Assembly (NCBI GenBank): GCA_022760355.1
Contig: JALEGB010000038.1
Span: 1 to 32,590, forward strand
Length of the DNA: 32,590 bases
From: Neomegalonema sp.
GTDB lineage: Bacteria > Pseudomonadota > Alphaproteobacteria > Rhodobacterales > Rhodobacteraceae
Direction of reading: 5' to 3'
In this document: positions 19,935 through 28,222 of the stretch, piece by piece
Layout: each line of letters starts with the position of its first letter
Numbering within the stretch: the first letter of the stretch is position 1
Notes under the pieces: generated by a model
Database searches by the model: none
Told to the model about the DNA's origin: nothing
The model's input: only the letters and a program-made list of their open reading frames with translations
Made by a program: the position numbers and the translations under genes

Positions 19935-20042
19935 TTTGATCGGAGACCTCCATCTATGCGTTCCGAACTTCGACTTGTATTAGACGAGCCTTCCCAAAAG
20001 TCCGAGCCCGCCCTCGCGCGCTCCGGCAAGAAAGAGACCTGT

Positions 20043-21176
20043 ATGCCCAGCTCGCCCAAAGCGCCCGACGGCGCGTTGACCCTCGACACCATCGAGCGCG
20101 CCGTCGCTGATATTGCCGCAGGCAAGATGGTTATCGTTGTTGACGATGCGGATCGTGAAAATGAGGGCGACCTCATTATGGCCGCCGAATCGGCGTCTTC
20201 CGAGGACGTCGCTTTTATGATCCGCCACAGCAGCGGCATCCTATGCGCGCCTTTGGAGGCGGCGGACGCGCGGCGTTTAGGGCTGGGCCCGATGGTTTCG
20301 GAGAATGACGCGCCGCTCGCCACCGCTTTCACCGTGTCGGTGGATTACCGGCCGGGGCTGACCACAGGCATCTCCGCCGACGAACGCTGTAGTACGGTGC
20401 GCGCGTTGGCCAATCCAAATGTGGGCGCTGCGGATTTTGTCCGGCCGGGTCATGTGTTTCCCTTGGTTGCCAAGGAAGGGGGCGTTCTGATCCGCACCGG
20501 TCACACCGAAGCCGCCGTTGATTTGTCCCGGATGGCGGGCAAGCGCCCGGTCGGCTTGATTGGCGAATTGGTGAATGATGATGGAACGGTGAAGAAGGGC
20601 GAGGACTTGCAGCGCTTCGCCGCTGAGCATCGGCTTGCGATGGTGTCGATTGATGATTTGATCGCCTATCGCTTGACCTCGGAGCAGCTGGTCAATCGGA
20701 TCAGCGAACGAGAGGTTGAAACGCGCGTCGGGCCGGCGCGGGCGGTCGTGTATTCGACTCCGTTCGACTCGGCGGAGCATGTGGCGCTGGTGATCGGCGA
20801 CCCGGCGGCGCATGAGTCGGCGTTGATCCGGATCCATCATGAGAATGTGCTGGGGGATGTTTTTGCGCCTGATGGCTGCGGCACCTCGCAAGCGCTGGAT
20901 CGCATCGCTGCGGAGGGCGGCGGCGTCTTTGTCTATCTGCGCAGCGGGGCCGCGGGAGTGGCGCCGGCGGCGGCGCTGGCTGAGCCGTCCGAGGAATGGT
21001 CGCAAGGCGCGGATTCTGAGGCGCGGCGCCGGGAACATTGGCGCGATATTGGGCTGGGCGCGCAGATTATGCGTGATCTGGGGCTCGAAAAAGTGCGGGT
21101 ATTGTCAACCAAATCGCGTCAATATGTGGGTGCGGGCGGATTTGGGGTTGAGATCGTCGGCACTGAGCTGCTTTAA
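20043..21176 (+). CDS. ribB: 3,4-dihydroxy-2-butanone-4-phosphate synthase with degenerate GTP cyclohydrolase II domain (RibBX type)
   Basis: The N-terminal half makes 3,4-dihydroxy-2-butanone 4-phosphate from ribulose 5-phosphate for riboflavin synthesis. The active-site block VVDDADRENEGDLIMAA, the RHSSGILCAPL strand, and RPGHVFPL...GHTEAAVDL are intact. The C-terminal half has the outline of GTP cyclohydrolase II (IRIHHENVLGDVFAPDGCG), but the zinc-binding cysteine set is reduced to a single cysteine and the GTP-binding RGxG segment is gone. It therefore cannot be a working cyclohydrolase; this is the RibBX arrangement known in Proteobacteria. I use the ATG at 20043, since the extra frame up to the ATG at 19956 includes a rare TTA and non-family sequence. 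That longer start has a GGAG and remains possible. No FMN riboswitch is seen. Confidence 0.93.
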   Translation: MPSSPKAPDGALTLDTIERAVADIAAGKMVIVVDDADRENEGDLIMAAESASSEDVAFMIRHSSGILCAPLEAADARRLGLGPMVSENDAPLATAFTVSVDYRPGLTTGISADERCSTVRALANPNVGAADFVRPGHVFPLVAKEGGVLIRTGHTEAAVDLSRMAGKRPVGLIGELVNDDGTVKKGEDLQRFAAEHRLAMVSIDDLIAYRLTSEQLVNRISEREVETRVGPARAVVYSTPFDSAEHVALVIGDPAAHESALIRIHHENVLGDVFAPDGCGTSQALDRIAAEGGGVFVYLRSGAAGVAPAAALAEPSEEWSQGADSEARRREHWRDIGLGAQIMRDLGLEKVRVLSTKSRQYVGAGGFGVEIVGTELL

Positions 21177-21188
21177 TCAACAACAGAG

Positions 21189-21216
21189 GGGTGGCGACCT
21201 CGTAAACTCGCCACCC
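21189..21216 (+). terminator. Strong hairpin after ribBX
   Basis: GGGTGGCGA (21189-21197) and TCGCCACCC (21208-21216) form a perfect 9-bp stem with a ten-base loop, 12 bases after the ribBX stop. There is no T run after it, so it may stabilise the mRNA end or act as a factor-assisted terminator. Confidence 0.5.
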
Positions 21217-21522
21217 TGAGTCGTGATCCGATCATTCCCCTATAAAGTGTATTTTACTTGCAACACGTGTACTGGTTGTGGGTGCGTTTCTAACTAGAGG
21301 CTATCGCCGCATTTAGTGTTTGGCGAATGTCGAACCGCAAGAACGGCGGTTCCATCCTGCGGTAAGGCAAACGCCCGTCCGACGCGCTTTGAGGCGAAAG
21401 CGACATCGGCCCTTAAGCGGGCGTTTATAGCCGCAAGATAAACTGCGTGAGCATAGAGCAGTGTATGCACGCGTTGTGCGCAGCCCGTCAGCGCCAGGGG
21501 CGCGCCGGTAGGGGATAGTTCG
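21217..21522 (+). other. Structured non-coding stretch before the SPOR-like gene
   Basis: No ORF is supported here. A nested structure is present: AAACGCCCG (21369-21377) pairs with CGGGCGTTT (21418-21426), and inside it CGCTTT (21385-21390) pairs with AAAGCG (21397-21402) around a six-base loop. The outer stem ends about 96 bases before the downstream start codon. It could be a leader structure, a terminator-like element or a small RNA. The AT-rich part at 21230-21290 is the likely promoter area. Confidence 0.4.
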
Positions 21523-22116
21523 ATGAAGCTGAATTCGTCGCTCGTGAAAGCGTCCGGGCCCGCAGTTATCGCGGTAATCGCCGTTGGCGTTGCGATTTCC
21601 GGCGCTCACAGTCCAAATCAAGCGAAGCCGGCGAAGCTCGAACAAAAGCCTTTGAGCGACGAAATCCGCGTGGGCGCAATCGATATTGGCCCTGTGGTCG
21701 CCCCGATGCAGATGACGGCGGAAAAGCGCGTGTTGCGTGCGCCGAAAAAGACGCCTGCGGACCTGGCGATCGGCGCGGATATCGCGACCGCATCACTTGA
21801 TCATCCTCTGCATGTAGATGGCTATAAGCGCTATCTTGAGGTCCGCGCGTTCAAAACACGTGGTGAAGCGACGCGCCTGGCGGCGGCGCTTCGTGGGTTG
21901 GACCGGCGCGACAAGCGGCTTGGGGGCGTTGAGATTGTCCATGAGCCGAAAGCGATTTCAAATCCTTTCCGCGTTCAGGTTGGGCCGTTTGCTGCGGATG
22001 TCACCAACGCGGATGTCCGGGCTTTTAAGACCCGCTTTGGCTATGAAGGCGCGCGTGTCGTCTCTCGCGTCGATGCGGCGTTCTTGAAAAAATCGAGCGC
22101 CGACGCAGCACGTTAA
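21523..22116 (+). CDS. SPOR-like envelope protein
   Basis: The 197-residue protein has a short N-terminal hydrophobic segment (VKASGPAVIAVIAVGVAISG), either a signal anchor or an uncleaved signal. A Pro/Lys-rich linker follows, then a C-terminal domain at about 105-190. That domain has two strand-helix units: YLEVRAFKTRGEATRLAAAL and FRVQVGPF with AFKTRFGYEGARVV. This is the ferredoxin-like repeat pattern of SPOR domains, which bind denuded septal peptidoglycan. The score would be weak, so septal localisation is an inference. The ATG follows TAGGGGATAG. It is alone on its strand and preceded by the structured stretch described above. Confidence 0.65.
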   Translation: MKLNSSLVKASGPAVIAVIAVGVAISGAHSPNQAKPAKLEQKPLSDEIRVGAIDIGPVVAPMQMTAEKRVLRAPKKTPADLAIGADIATASLDHPLHVDGYKRYLEVRAFKTRGEATRLAAALRGLDRRDKRLGGVEIVHEPKAISNPFRVQVGPFAADVTNADVRAFKTRFGYEGARVVSRVDAAFLKKSSADAAR

Positions 22117-22180
22117 GACCACTCGCAGCAAGGGCACCGCCGCAAGGCCGCCTGCAGCGGCGCCAGCCGGCGCGCGCCGA

Positions 22181-22444
22181 TCAATCGCGCATAAAGGCTG
22201 CGCGCGCTTCGGGCTCGGCCGTCACCTGATAGACGGCTCCGCCGCGTTCAAACCGCGCCAGGCGGAGATGCCCGCGCGCCGCCAGCCCTTCGATGATGCG
22301 CCGATCAAATTGCTCGACCAATCCGCCAAACCGGTCCATCGTCGCCCAGTTCCGCCGCTCTCCTTGGCGGAACTCGCTCACTTCGCCGCCGCGCATTTTG
22401 ATCGCCAGGATTGCGCGCCGTTGAGCGGTTGTGATCTTCTGCAT
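22181..22444 (-). CDS. Small uncharacterised protein under LexA (SOS) control
   Basis: The 87-residue protein has a helix-turn-strand look: an N-terminal TTAQRRAILAIKMRGG, a middle segment with RFGGLVEQFDRRIIEGLAARG, and a short hairpin LRLARFERGGAVYQVT. That is the shape of a winged-helix or restriction-control-like fold, but I recognise no family. The ATG has GAGG eight bases upstream. Its promoter carries a LexA box over the -10 and a second LexA box over the ribosome binding site, so it should be induced by DNA damage. It is the only gene in its unit, followed by the SPOR-like gene in convergent orientation. Function unknown; DNA binding is only a guess from the shape. Confidence 0.75.
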   Translation of the reverse strand: MQKITTAQRRAILAIKMRGGEVSEFRQGERRNWATMDRFGGLVEQFDRRIIEGLAARGHLRLARFERGGAVYQVTAEPEARAAFMRD

Positions 22445-22449
22445 TGCTC

Positions 22450-22464
22450 GTTCCTCGCGTGTTC
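22450..22464 (+). promoter_or_regulatory. LexA box 1 (SOS operator)
   Basis: GTTC-CTCGCGT-GTTC matches the alphaproteobacterial LexA direct-repeat operator GTTC-N7-GTTC exactly. It lies 5 bases upstream of the ATG of the 22181-22444 gene and overlaps its ribosome binding site. Confidence 0.75.
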
Positions 22465-22496
22465 CAGGCGCCGCTCCGTGCGCCTAATTGGTGTGT

Positions 22497-22511
22497 GAAC
22501 ATATGCGGAAC
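22497..22511 (-). promoter_or_regulatory. LexA box 2 (SOS operator)
   Basis: On the minus strand this reads GTTC-CGCATAT-GTTC, again an exact GTTC-N7-GTTC operator. It covers the -10 hexamer of the promoter at 22500-22528, so LexA binding should exclude RNA polymerase. Confidence 0.8.
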
Positions 22512-22528
22512 GGGATGTGAGTTGTCAA
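22500..22528 (-). promoter_or_regulatory. Sigma-70 promoter of the SOS-type gene
   Basis: A perfect TTGACA (22523-22528, minus strand) is followed after 17 bases by CATATG (22500-22505), a weak -10. A TATGTT two bases later is an alternative. Transcription would start near 22492 and give a leader of about 48 bases containing LexA box 1. Confidence 0.65.
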
Positions 22529-22611
22529 TTTGTTCTCGTCGTTTTTCTCGCGTTTTTTTCAGAACGCCGGTTGCGTGCGTCGATCGCTCGACGCCCTTGA
22601 AATAAGGTTGC

Positions 22612-22740
22612 ATGGCCGGCGCTATTGCCCAGGATCCGCCTTGGGCTCCCAACGACTGGCGTAAAACTGGTTCGGGCGCGTTCTTCGCCATTGCCTCGAT
22701 GATGATGTTGATCCCGGCATGGCGGCCTATCGCTTATTGA
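22612..22740 (+). CDS. Possible 42-residue membrane-associated small protein
   Basis: The ORF starts at an ATG four bases after AAGG and encodes 42 residues. A Pro/Trp-rich front (PPWAPNDWRK) is followed by a hydrophobic stretch of about 16 residues (AFFAIASMMMLIPAW) and a short end, RPIAY. The composition (three Trp, four Met, three consecutive Met) is unlike chance out-of-frame sequence here. It diverges from the LexA-controlled gene; the nearer LexA box lies 100 bases upstream of the ATG. A 7-bp hairpin (22577-22594) lies in the leader. It is too short for family assignment. An SOS-induced small membrane inhibitor such as Caulobacter SidA is a comparison by context only. Confidence 0.4.
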   Translation: MAGAIAQDPPWAPNDWRKTGSGAFFAIASMMMLIPAWRPIAY

Positions 22741-22744
22741 TCCT

Positions 22745-22820
22745 GCAAGGCTTGCGAAAGGGTTATCGTCGCCGATGGTCTAGACCCGTCATTCACGCTG
22801 TTCGATTAGCGTTTGCAAAC
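22745..22820. promoter_or_regulatory. Three short palindromes upstream of the histidine kinase
   Basis: GCAAG-G-CTTGC (22745-22755), GGTCTAGACC (22777-22786) and GTTTGCAAAC (22811-22820) are perfect palindromes within 76 bases before the kinase start. They may be regulator binding sites. I could not place a convincing -35/-10 pair. Confidence 0.3.
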
Positions 22821-22878
22821 CTGATGGAGCGTACAGTTGGGTGTGGCCTGTCTGTCGGGCCGGGTAGGGCGTAGTCTG

Positions 22879-24759
22879 ATGCGGTTGTTTAGTCTGTCCA
22901 TCAAATCGAAGTTGACGCTGATTCTGGCGCTGCTCTCAGCGCCAGTTGCGTTGCTCGGTTGGTTCTGGGCGAACGCCGCGCTTTCGGAGCTGTCCGACGC
23001 CGCCCGCGCGCGCGAGGGGCTTCAACGCATGGCTCCGGTTTGGCGCGAATTAGTTCGGCAGGCGCGCTATGGCCTCGACGACGCCTGGGACCCGACCGGC
23101 AAGCGAGATGCGATGGCGATCCGCGCGGCGGTGGCGGGGGACCCTCTCGCTAAGGCGGATTTGGATCAGTTCATCGCCCCAAACCGATCGCGCAAGCGTC
23201 GGCTTGATGGCGGTCGCCGGCTGATTGCGCGGCTCGCCGCGCGTTTTCGGGTGACGTCGCAACATGAGCCCGAGGCGGCCTATCTCGCCAGCGTTGTTTC
23301 CGATGCGCTGCCCAACGCGGTTGCGCGCGCGCAGGCGACTGGGGTTGCAGGCGTTACGACAAAGAAGGGGAAGATCAGCCGCTCCGCTCTGTTGCAGGGT
23401 GTGGGCGCGTTTATGGCCCGTTCAGCGCGGATTGGGGAGCAAAGCCAACAGGGGCTGCAGCATATTGACGGTGCGGCGCGACGGGAGATCGCGAAGGCGG
23501 TCACCAGTTTCACGGCGGCGTCCTTCGGGTTCATGAGCAGCGCCAGCGCGCTCGCCAGGGCGCCGGGCGCCGCGACCACAGAGGCCCTGATCACATTCAA
23601 GCAGGGTTATGAGCGCGTTGGCGGCGCTGCGGACGCCTTGTGGCAAGTCGCGTCGAGCCGGTTAGGCGCGCATTTTGACGAGCAGTATCAGAACGCGTTG
23701 ACAGCCCTTGGTATTTCCGCAAGCGGCCTGCTCGGCGTATTGTTCGCTGCTATGATCTGGAGCCGAGCTCTTTCGCGCAAGATCTTGAAGCGGATCGCGA
23801 ATCTCGAACGGCGCATCAGGTTGCTCGCCGACAGCGATGTCGAGGGCGCGATACCGGAGCGCGAAGGGCGGGACGAAATCGCGCGCATTGCGGAGGCGGT
23901 GGAAACATTGCGCACGCGCATCGTCGAAAAAATGCGGCATATGCGCGATCTGGAGGACGCCAGAGAGTTCGCGGACGCAGCGAACCAGGCGAAGTCCGAG
24001 TTCCTGGCCAATATGAGCCATGAGCTGCGCACGCCGCTCAATGCAATCATCGGCTTTTCCGAGTTGATGACGTTGCAGGCGTTCGGCCCGATCGAAAATG
24101 AGCGATACGCCGAATATGTGGTGGATATCCATGAGAGCGCCAAACATCTGCTTGCGCTGGTGAATGATGTGCTCGACATCGCCAAAATCGACGCCCGCAG
24201 CTGCGACTTTGAGATGTGCGACATCGAAGCCGAGGGGGCGTTGGAGGACGCGCTCAACATGCTTCGGCCCTTGATTTCCAAAGCGAAGTTGACGGCTGCG
24301 ATCGAAGTTGCGCCAGGCACGCCGAAAATCTGGGGCGATTCGCGCGCCGTGCATCAGATTGTGCTCAATCTCCTTTCGAACGCGATCAAATTTACGCCTG
24401 AGGGGGGATCGGTGACGCTGGTGGCGCGGCCGGATGATCTGCCTGGCGGCGAGACGGGCGGCGTTCGGCTCAGCGTGCGCGACACCGGGCCGGGGATCGC
24501 TCCTGAAGATTTGCCCAAGCTGGGCAACCCGTTCCAGCGTTTGAGCGGACCGCACGTGTCGCAAAAAGAAGGCGCGGGACTAGGCCTGGCGATCAGCCGC
24601 AGCCTGAGCCAAGCGCTCGGCGGCGGGATCCTGTTTGAGAGCGTGCTGGGCGAGGGAACGACGGCCTCGACCGTCCTGCCCGCCTATGTTGCTGGAATGG
24701 AGCGCCTGGCGGATGACAGCGATGCTCTGTCGGCCGACAAAGCCGCCGCAGTCGCCTGA
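22879..24759 (+). CDS. Membrane sensor histidine kinase
   Basis: From the ATG at 22879 the product has 626 residues. It has a first membrane helix (about 12-31), a periplasmic helical sensor region of about 240 residues, a second membrane helix (about 274-295) and a HAMP-like linker. The HisKA dimerisation domain has the phospho-acceptor H381 in [19 protein letters not shown]. The ATPase domain has N501 in the N box, DTGPGIAP (535-542) and GAGLGLAI (565-572). It is a hybrid-less kinase of the PdhS/DivJ-like alphaproteobacterial class by its H-box wording. A TTG at 22837 has a better-spaced GGAG but would add 14 residues before the membrane helix. No response regulator gene is adjacent, so its partner is elsewhere. 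Confidence 0.95.
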   Translation: MRLFSLSIKSKLTLILALLSAPVALLGWFWANAALSELSDAARAREGLQRMAPVWRELVRQARYGLDDAWDPTGKRDAMAIRAAVAGDPLAKADLDQFIAPNRSRKRRLDGGRRLIARLAARFRVTSQHEPEAAYLASVVSDALPNAVARAQATGVAGVTTKKGKISRSALLQGVGAFMARSARIGEQSQQGLQHIDGAARREIAKAVTSFTAASFGFMSSASALARAPGAATTEALITFKQGYERVGGAADALWQVASSRLGAHFDEQYQNALTALGISASGLLGVLFAAMIWSRALSRKILKRIANLERRIRLLADSDVEGAIPEREGRDEIARIAEAVETLRTRIVEKMRHMRDLEDAREFADAANQAKSEFLANMSHELRTPLNAIIGFSELMTLQAFGPIENERYAEYVVDIHESAKHLLALVNDVLDIAKIDARSCDFEMCDIEAEGALEDALNMLRPLISKAKLTAAIEVAPGTPKIWGDSRAVHQIVLNLLSNAIKFTPEGGSVTLVARPDDLPGGETGGVRLSVRDTGPGIAPEDLPKLGNPFQRLSGPHVSQKEGAGLGLAISRSLSQALGGGILFESVLGEGTTASTVLPAYVAGMERLADDSDALSADKAAAVA

Positions 24760-24910
24760 CGACGCGCCCGGCGCCGTTCGCCACCGCCCCTCGGGCCGAG
24801 TGAAACTGCGCTGGACGTTGAATTCCACGCCATGACGCGGCCTGATTTCCTGGTATGGTTACGCCCTGATCGCGCATCCGGTTGCTGACGCGCGGAATAG
24901 GGGGAAGGCC

Positions 24911-27673
24911 ATGCGTCGGGCTCGCAAGATCGCTTTGTGGAGTATTGGGGGCGCTGCGCTCCTGTTCATGCTGCTGGTTGGCGGCTCAGCGCTTCTTTTT
25001 GTCTACGGCCCCAGCAGCGGCGTGAAATCTGTCCTTGCGGCGGCGATTGAAAAGGCGACCGGGCGGCGAATTGAAATCGACGGGCCTTTGACGCGCGGCC
25101 TGTGGCCCGATGTCCGGATCTCGGCCGGCGCGGTTCGGGTCTTTGCGCCGGGGCAGACCGCGGGCGCCGCGCCCGTGGCGGCGGAGGGCGTCGCGGTGAA
25201 GGCGCGTTTTTGGCCGCTCTTGTCGGGTCGGTTGGAGCTGACGGAAGTTTCGCTGAAAAACGCGAAGATTGATGCGGAGCGGCTCGGCGCCGCGGCTAGG
25301 GCGCCTTCAACCACGACAGCGCCTGGAACCGCAAAGGCGGCCACGCCTTCGGACGCGTCGACGGGATTTGATTTGCGGCGGCTCGCCGCCTATGCGCGCG
25401 GCGATGGCCCTGCGCATATTGAGATGCTGTCGGCGGTCGGCGGCGCGGTTCTGTTTCGCGACAAGACGACGGGCAAGCCGGTTGAGATCAACATCGATAC
25501 GATCAGCTACGCGGCCCCGAAAGACGGGGACTCCGCCACTTTATCGGCGACGGGCGCGCTGGGCGGCGCGCCGATTCGGCTGACGGCGGATCTGATGGGG
25601 CTGGCCGCCGCCGCGCGCGGCGAGGCGGGGAAGATCAAAGGCCGGTTCGAAGGCGCGGGCGTGCGCCTTTCTTTTGAAGGCGACGCGTCGCTTGGCGATG
25701 GGACGCCGCAATCAATGCGGCTGGAAGGGGCGACGAGCATTTTCGTCTCCAATGATCGTGCTGCGACCGGATGGTTGCGCGCCTTTTTGCCGGCGGCGCT
25801 TTCGCCGCTGGAGGCCATTGAGGCCCGCGGACGGATTACGGTGGATGCGCGCCGCTTGGATATTGACTTCTCCGGCGCGGCGACGTTCCGAGGCCAGCGA
25901 ACGGCGGCGCAACTCAGCGTCGAGGCGGGGGAAGGCTGGCTGACCGGCGCGACTGCGGCGACGGTGAAGGCGGCGCTTAAAAACCCGCATCTGGACGCCG
26001 GCTATGAAGGGCGGTTTGGCTATACGACGGCGGGCGGCCTTCTGCTCGATGGCGCTTACCGGCTGAAAGCGGCGGATGTGCGGGCGTTGAGCCGTTGGGC
26101 GACAGGTTCCGACGATACGCCGCTGTTCAAAAGCGCGCCGAAGCTTGAGAGCGTCGATGTCACCGGCGCCGCAACGCTGGTCGCGGATCGCGCTGTGGTG
26201 ACCAGCCGCGGCGCGATTGGCTATAATGGCGTTCCCGCCCGCTTCGATCTCGGCGCCTTGGGCGGCAAGGACTGGCGCAGCGGCGGTGCGACCGACATAC
26301 GCCTGACTGCGCGGGCCGACGGGTTGTTTTCTCTTCGCTGGGATGGGCGGCTGGAGGTGAATGAGCTGCGCAGCTCCGTCGCCCCAACTTTTGCGGCGTT
26401 GGATGGGGATATTCAGGCCAACGTGTTCAATGTGGCGCGCTTTCGCACATGGCTCGATCTGCCGCCGAGCGCTGGGAAGGTGGGCGACATCGCCTTCGAC
26501 GGCCGTTTCCGCGCCGTGGCGCCAAAGCCGCCGGTCGTCGCCGAAGATGTGGCGCTGGAGCGCGTGGTTCAGAAAACGCTCCGCGAAGTTGTTGCCGGCG
26601 AAACGCCAAAGGCCGAGACGCCCAAGCTCGAACGGGTGTCGACCAAGGGATGGGACGGCGCGTCAATTGAGCTGACCAAGTTTCAGTTTCGGGCAAACGG
26701 CGTCGCCACCAATGTGGAGGGACGCGCCGACGTCTCGGTCGATAAGCTGACGGTTGTTTCGCAGTTGACGGGCGGGCCATTGGATTTGACGCCTTGGACC
26801 GAGGCCGCGCTCAGTTTTGGCGCGCTTGAAAAGCCAGGCGGCGCGTCTTTGGCTTCACTTTCGCTCGACGCGCCGAATATGGGCGCGGTTGGATGGAGCG
26901 CGACGCCGTTCGACCTCTCGGCGCTCGGCATGATCGACGCTGATATCAAGCTCGATTTGAAAGGCCTTAAGGTTGGCGGATTTCAGTTGGGCGCGACGAA
27001 AGGGACGATCCGCGCGCAAGATCGCCGGCTCGAGATTAGCACGAGCGCATTGAAGCTGTTCGGCGGCGACGCTGAATTCTCCGCACGGCTGGATGCGAGC
27101 AGCAGCGCGGCGCCGGCGGCGGCGGCGGCGCTCAAGCTGCGCGGCGGTGAATTGCGGGAGCTTTTCGAGGCCGCCGGCGCGCCCAGCACGATGGTCGGAA
27201 AGTTCGACGCGGCGTTCGATCTGAAGGCGGTGGGCGCGTCGGAGGCGGCGTTGGCGAAGTCTGTCGCCGGATCTGCGGACTTTTCCTCGACCAACGGCGC
27301 GATCTTTTGGATTGATTTCAAAACGCTTTCCGGCGCAGGCGCCGCCGAGTTTCTCGGTTTGCGCCAGATCGTCAAAGGCGTGACTTTCTATGACCGGATC
27401 AAGGGAACCGTAAAAATCGCCGACGGCGTCGCCCGGAACCGGGATCTTGAGCTGGCTGGCGATTTTATCAGCTTCCGTGGCGGCGGCCGGATCGATGTTG
27501 GCGCACGTCAGATGAAATATGTGGTGCTGATTACGAAGTTTGGAGAGGTTTCGATTTTGCCGATCGATGAGATCATTGGCCGAGCAGTCCCGATCGTGAT
27601 CCGCGGCGCTTGGGAGTCGCTGCAGTTCGGCACGGAGAAAGGCGCGCGGCCGGAGACGGCGGCCGCGGAGTAG
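24911..27673 (+). CDS. AsmA family protein
   Basis: The 920-residue envelope protein begins with a single membrane helix (about 9-32) and continues with a long, strand-rich periplasmic part. The opening IEKATGRRIEIDGPLTRGLWPDVRISAG is the AsmA N-terminal signature. The C-terminal domain shows the AsmA-like block FSSTNGAIFWIDFKTL, RIKGTVKIADGVARNRDLEL and the final strand with GRAVPIVIRGAWESLQ. AsmA relatives are thought to form hydrophobic grooves that bridge the periplasm and move phospholipids to the outer membrane. At 920 residues it is longer than E. coli AsmA (617). The ATG follows GGGGAAGG. It stands alone between the kinase and the convergent AHSA1 gene. Confidence 0.93.
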   Translation: MRRARKIALWSIGGAALLFMLLVGGSALLFVYGPSSGVKSVLAAAIEKATGRRIEIDGPLTRGLWPDVRISAGAVRVFAPGQTAGAAPVAAEGVAVKARFWPLLSGRLELTEVSLKNAKIDAERLGAAARAPSTTTAPGTAKAATPSDASTGFDLRRLAAYARGDGPAHIEMLSAVGGAVLFRDKTTGKPVEINIDTISYAAPKDGDSATLSATGALGGAPIRLTADLMGLAAAARGEAGKIKGRFEGAGVRLSFEGDASLGDGTPQSMRLEGATSIFVSNDRAATGWLRAFLPAALSPLEAIEARGRITVDARRLDIDFSGAATFRGQRTAAQLSVEAGEGWLTGATAATVKAALKNPHLDAGYEGRFGYTTAGGLLLDGAYRLKAADVRALSRWATGSDDTPLFKSAPKLESVDVTGAATLVADRAVVTSRGAIGYNGVPARFDLGALGGKDWRSGGATDIRLTARADGLFSLRWDGRLEVNELRSSVAPTFAALDGDIQANVFNVARFRTWLDLPPSAGKVGDIAFDGRFRAVAPKPPVVAEDVALERVVQKTLREVVAGETPKAETPKLERVSTKGWDGASIELTKFQFRANGVATNVEGRADVSVDKLTVVSQLTGGPLDLTPWTEAALSFGALEKPGGASLASLSLDAPNMGAVGWSATPFDLSALGMIDADIKLDLKGLKVGGFQLGATKGTIRAQDRRLEISTSALKLFGGDAEFSARLDASSSAAPAAAAALKLRGGELRELFEAAGAPSTMVGKFDAAFDLKAVGASEAALAKSVAGSADFSSTNGAIFWIDFKTLSGAGAAEFLGLRQIVKGVTFYDRIKGTVKIADGVARNRDLELAGDFISFRGGGRIDVGARQMKYVVLITKFGEVSILPIDEIIGRAVPIVIRGAWESLQFGTEKGARPETAAAE

Positions 27674-27748
27674 CGCTTGTTCGGTTTGCGCCCGGCGCGA
27701 TTGATCATGCGCCGGACGCTGGCTCGGCCAGATTTATGAGTTCGTACC

Positions 27749-28222
27749 CTAGCCCGCCAAGCCGAACAGATCTTCAAGGTTGCCGAAGGATCCGCTCCAG
27801 CCCGAACCGACGCGTTTGCGCGGGTCGTCCTCCAGCGCGCGATGCTCTAGGCGGACCAGCACACCGGCGCCTTTCGATACAAAACGCACCTCCACCTGGG
27901 ACTGCATCGTGATCTCCCGCGCTTCGCCATCTGTTTCGGAGAAGCGCCGCCAGGTGAAGGCGAGTTTCTCATCCGGAATGATCTCAAGATATTCGCCCTC
28001 GAACCCAAATCGGTTTGAGCCGTCGGACGGAAAGGTAAAGCGCCAGCCGCCGCCGAGCCGTAGATCGACTTTCGCGTCGATGATCAGCTTTGGCTTATGC
28101 CCGAACCATTGCTTCAGTTCCTCGGGTTGGGTCCAAGCGCGGAACATCCGTGCTGGATCGGCGCGGAACCATCCTTCGATAATGATCGGCTCCGCGCCGG
28201 GCTCTGACAGCATGAAGTTCAT
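27749..28222 (-). CDS. AHSA1/SRPBCC domain protein
   Basis: The 157-residue protein has an activator-of-Hsp90-homologue-1-like domain (START/SRPBCC fold) that forms a deep hydrophobic pocket. Diagnostic pieces are FRADPARMFRAWTQPEELKQWFG, VDLRLGGGWRF and EYLEIIPDEKLAFTWRR, then LVRLEHRALED. The ATG overlaps the stop of the ArsR gene by four bases (ATGA), so the two form a classical regulator/AHSA1 operon. The ligand is unknown. It converges with asmA, 75 bases away. Confidence 0.93.
   Translation of the reverse strand: MNFMLSEPGAEPIIIEGWFRADPARMFRAWTQPEELKQWFGHKPKLIIDAKVDLRLGGGWRFTFPSDGSNRFGFEGEYLEIIPDEKLAFTWRRFSETDGEAREITMQSQVEVRFVSKGAGVLVRLEHRALEDDPRKRVGSGWSGSFGNLEDLFGLAG

Noticed and set aside
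23662-24564. 300-codon minus-strand frame opposite the histidine kinase
   Set aside because: It is the antisense shadow of the conserved kinase domains; its protein has no domain-like pattern.
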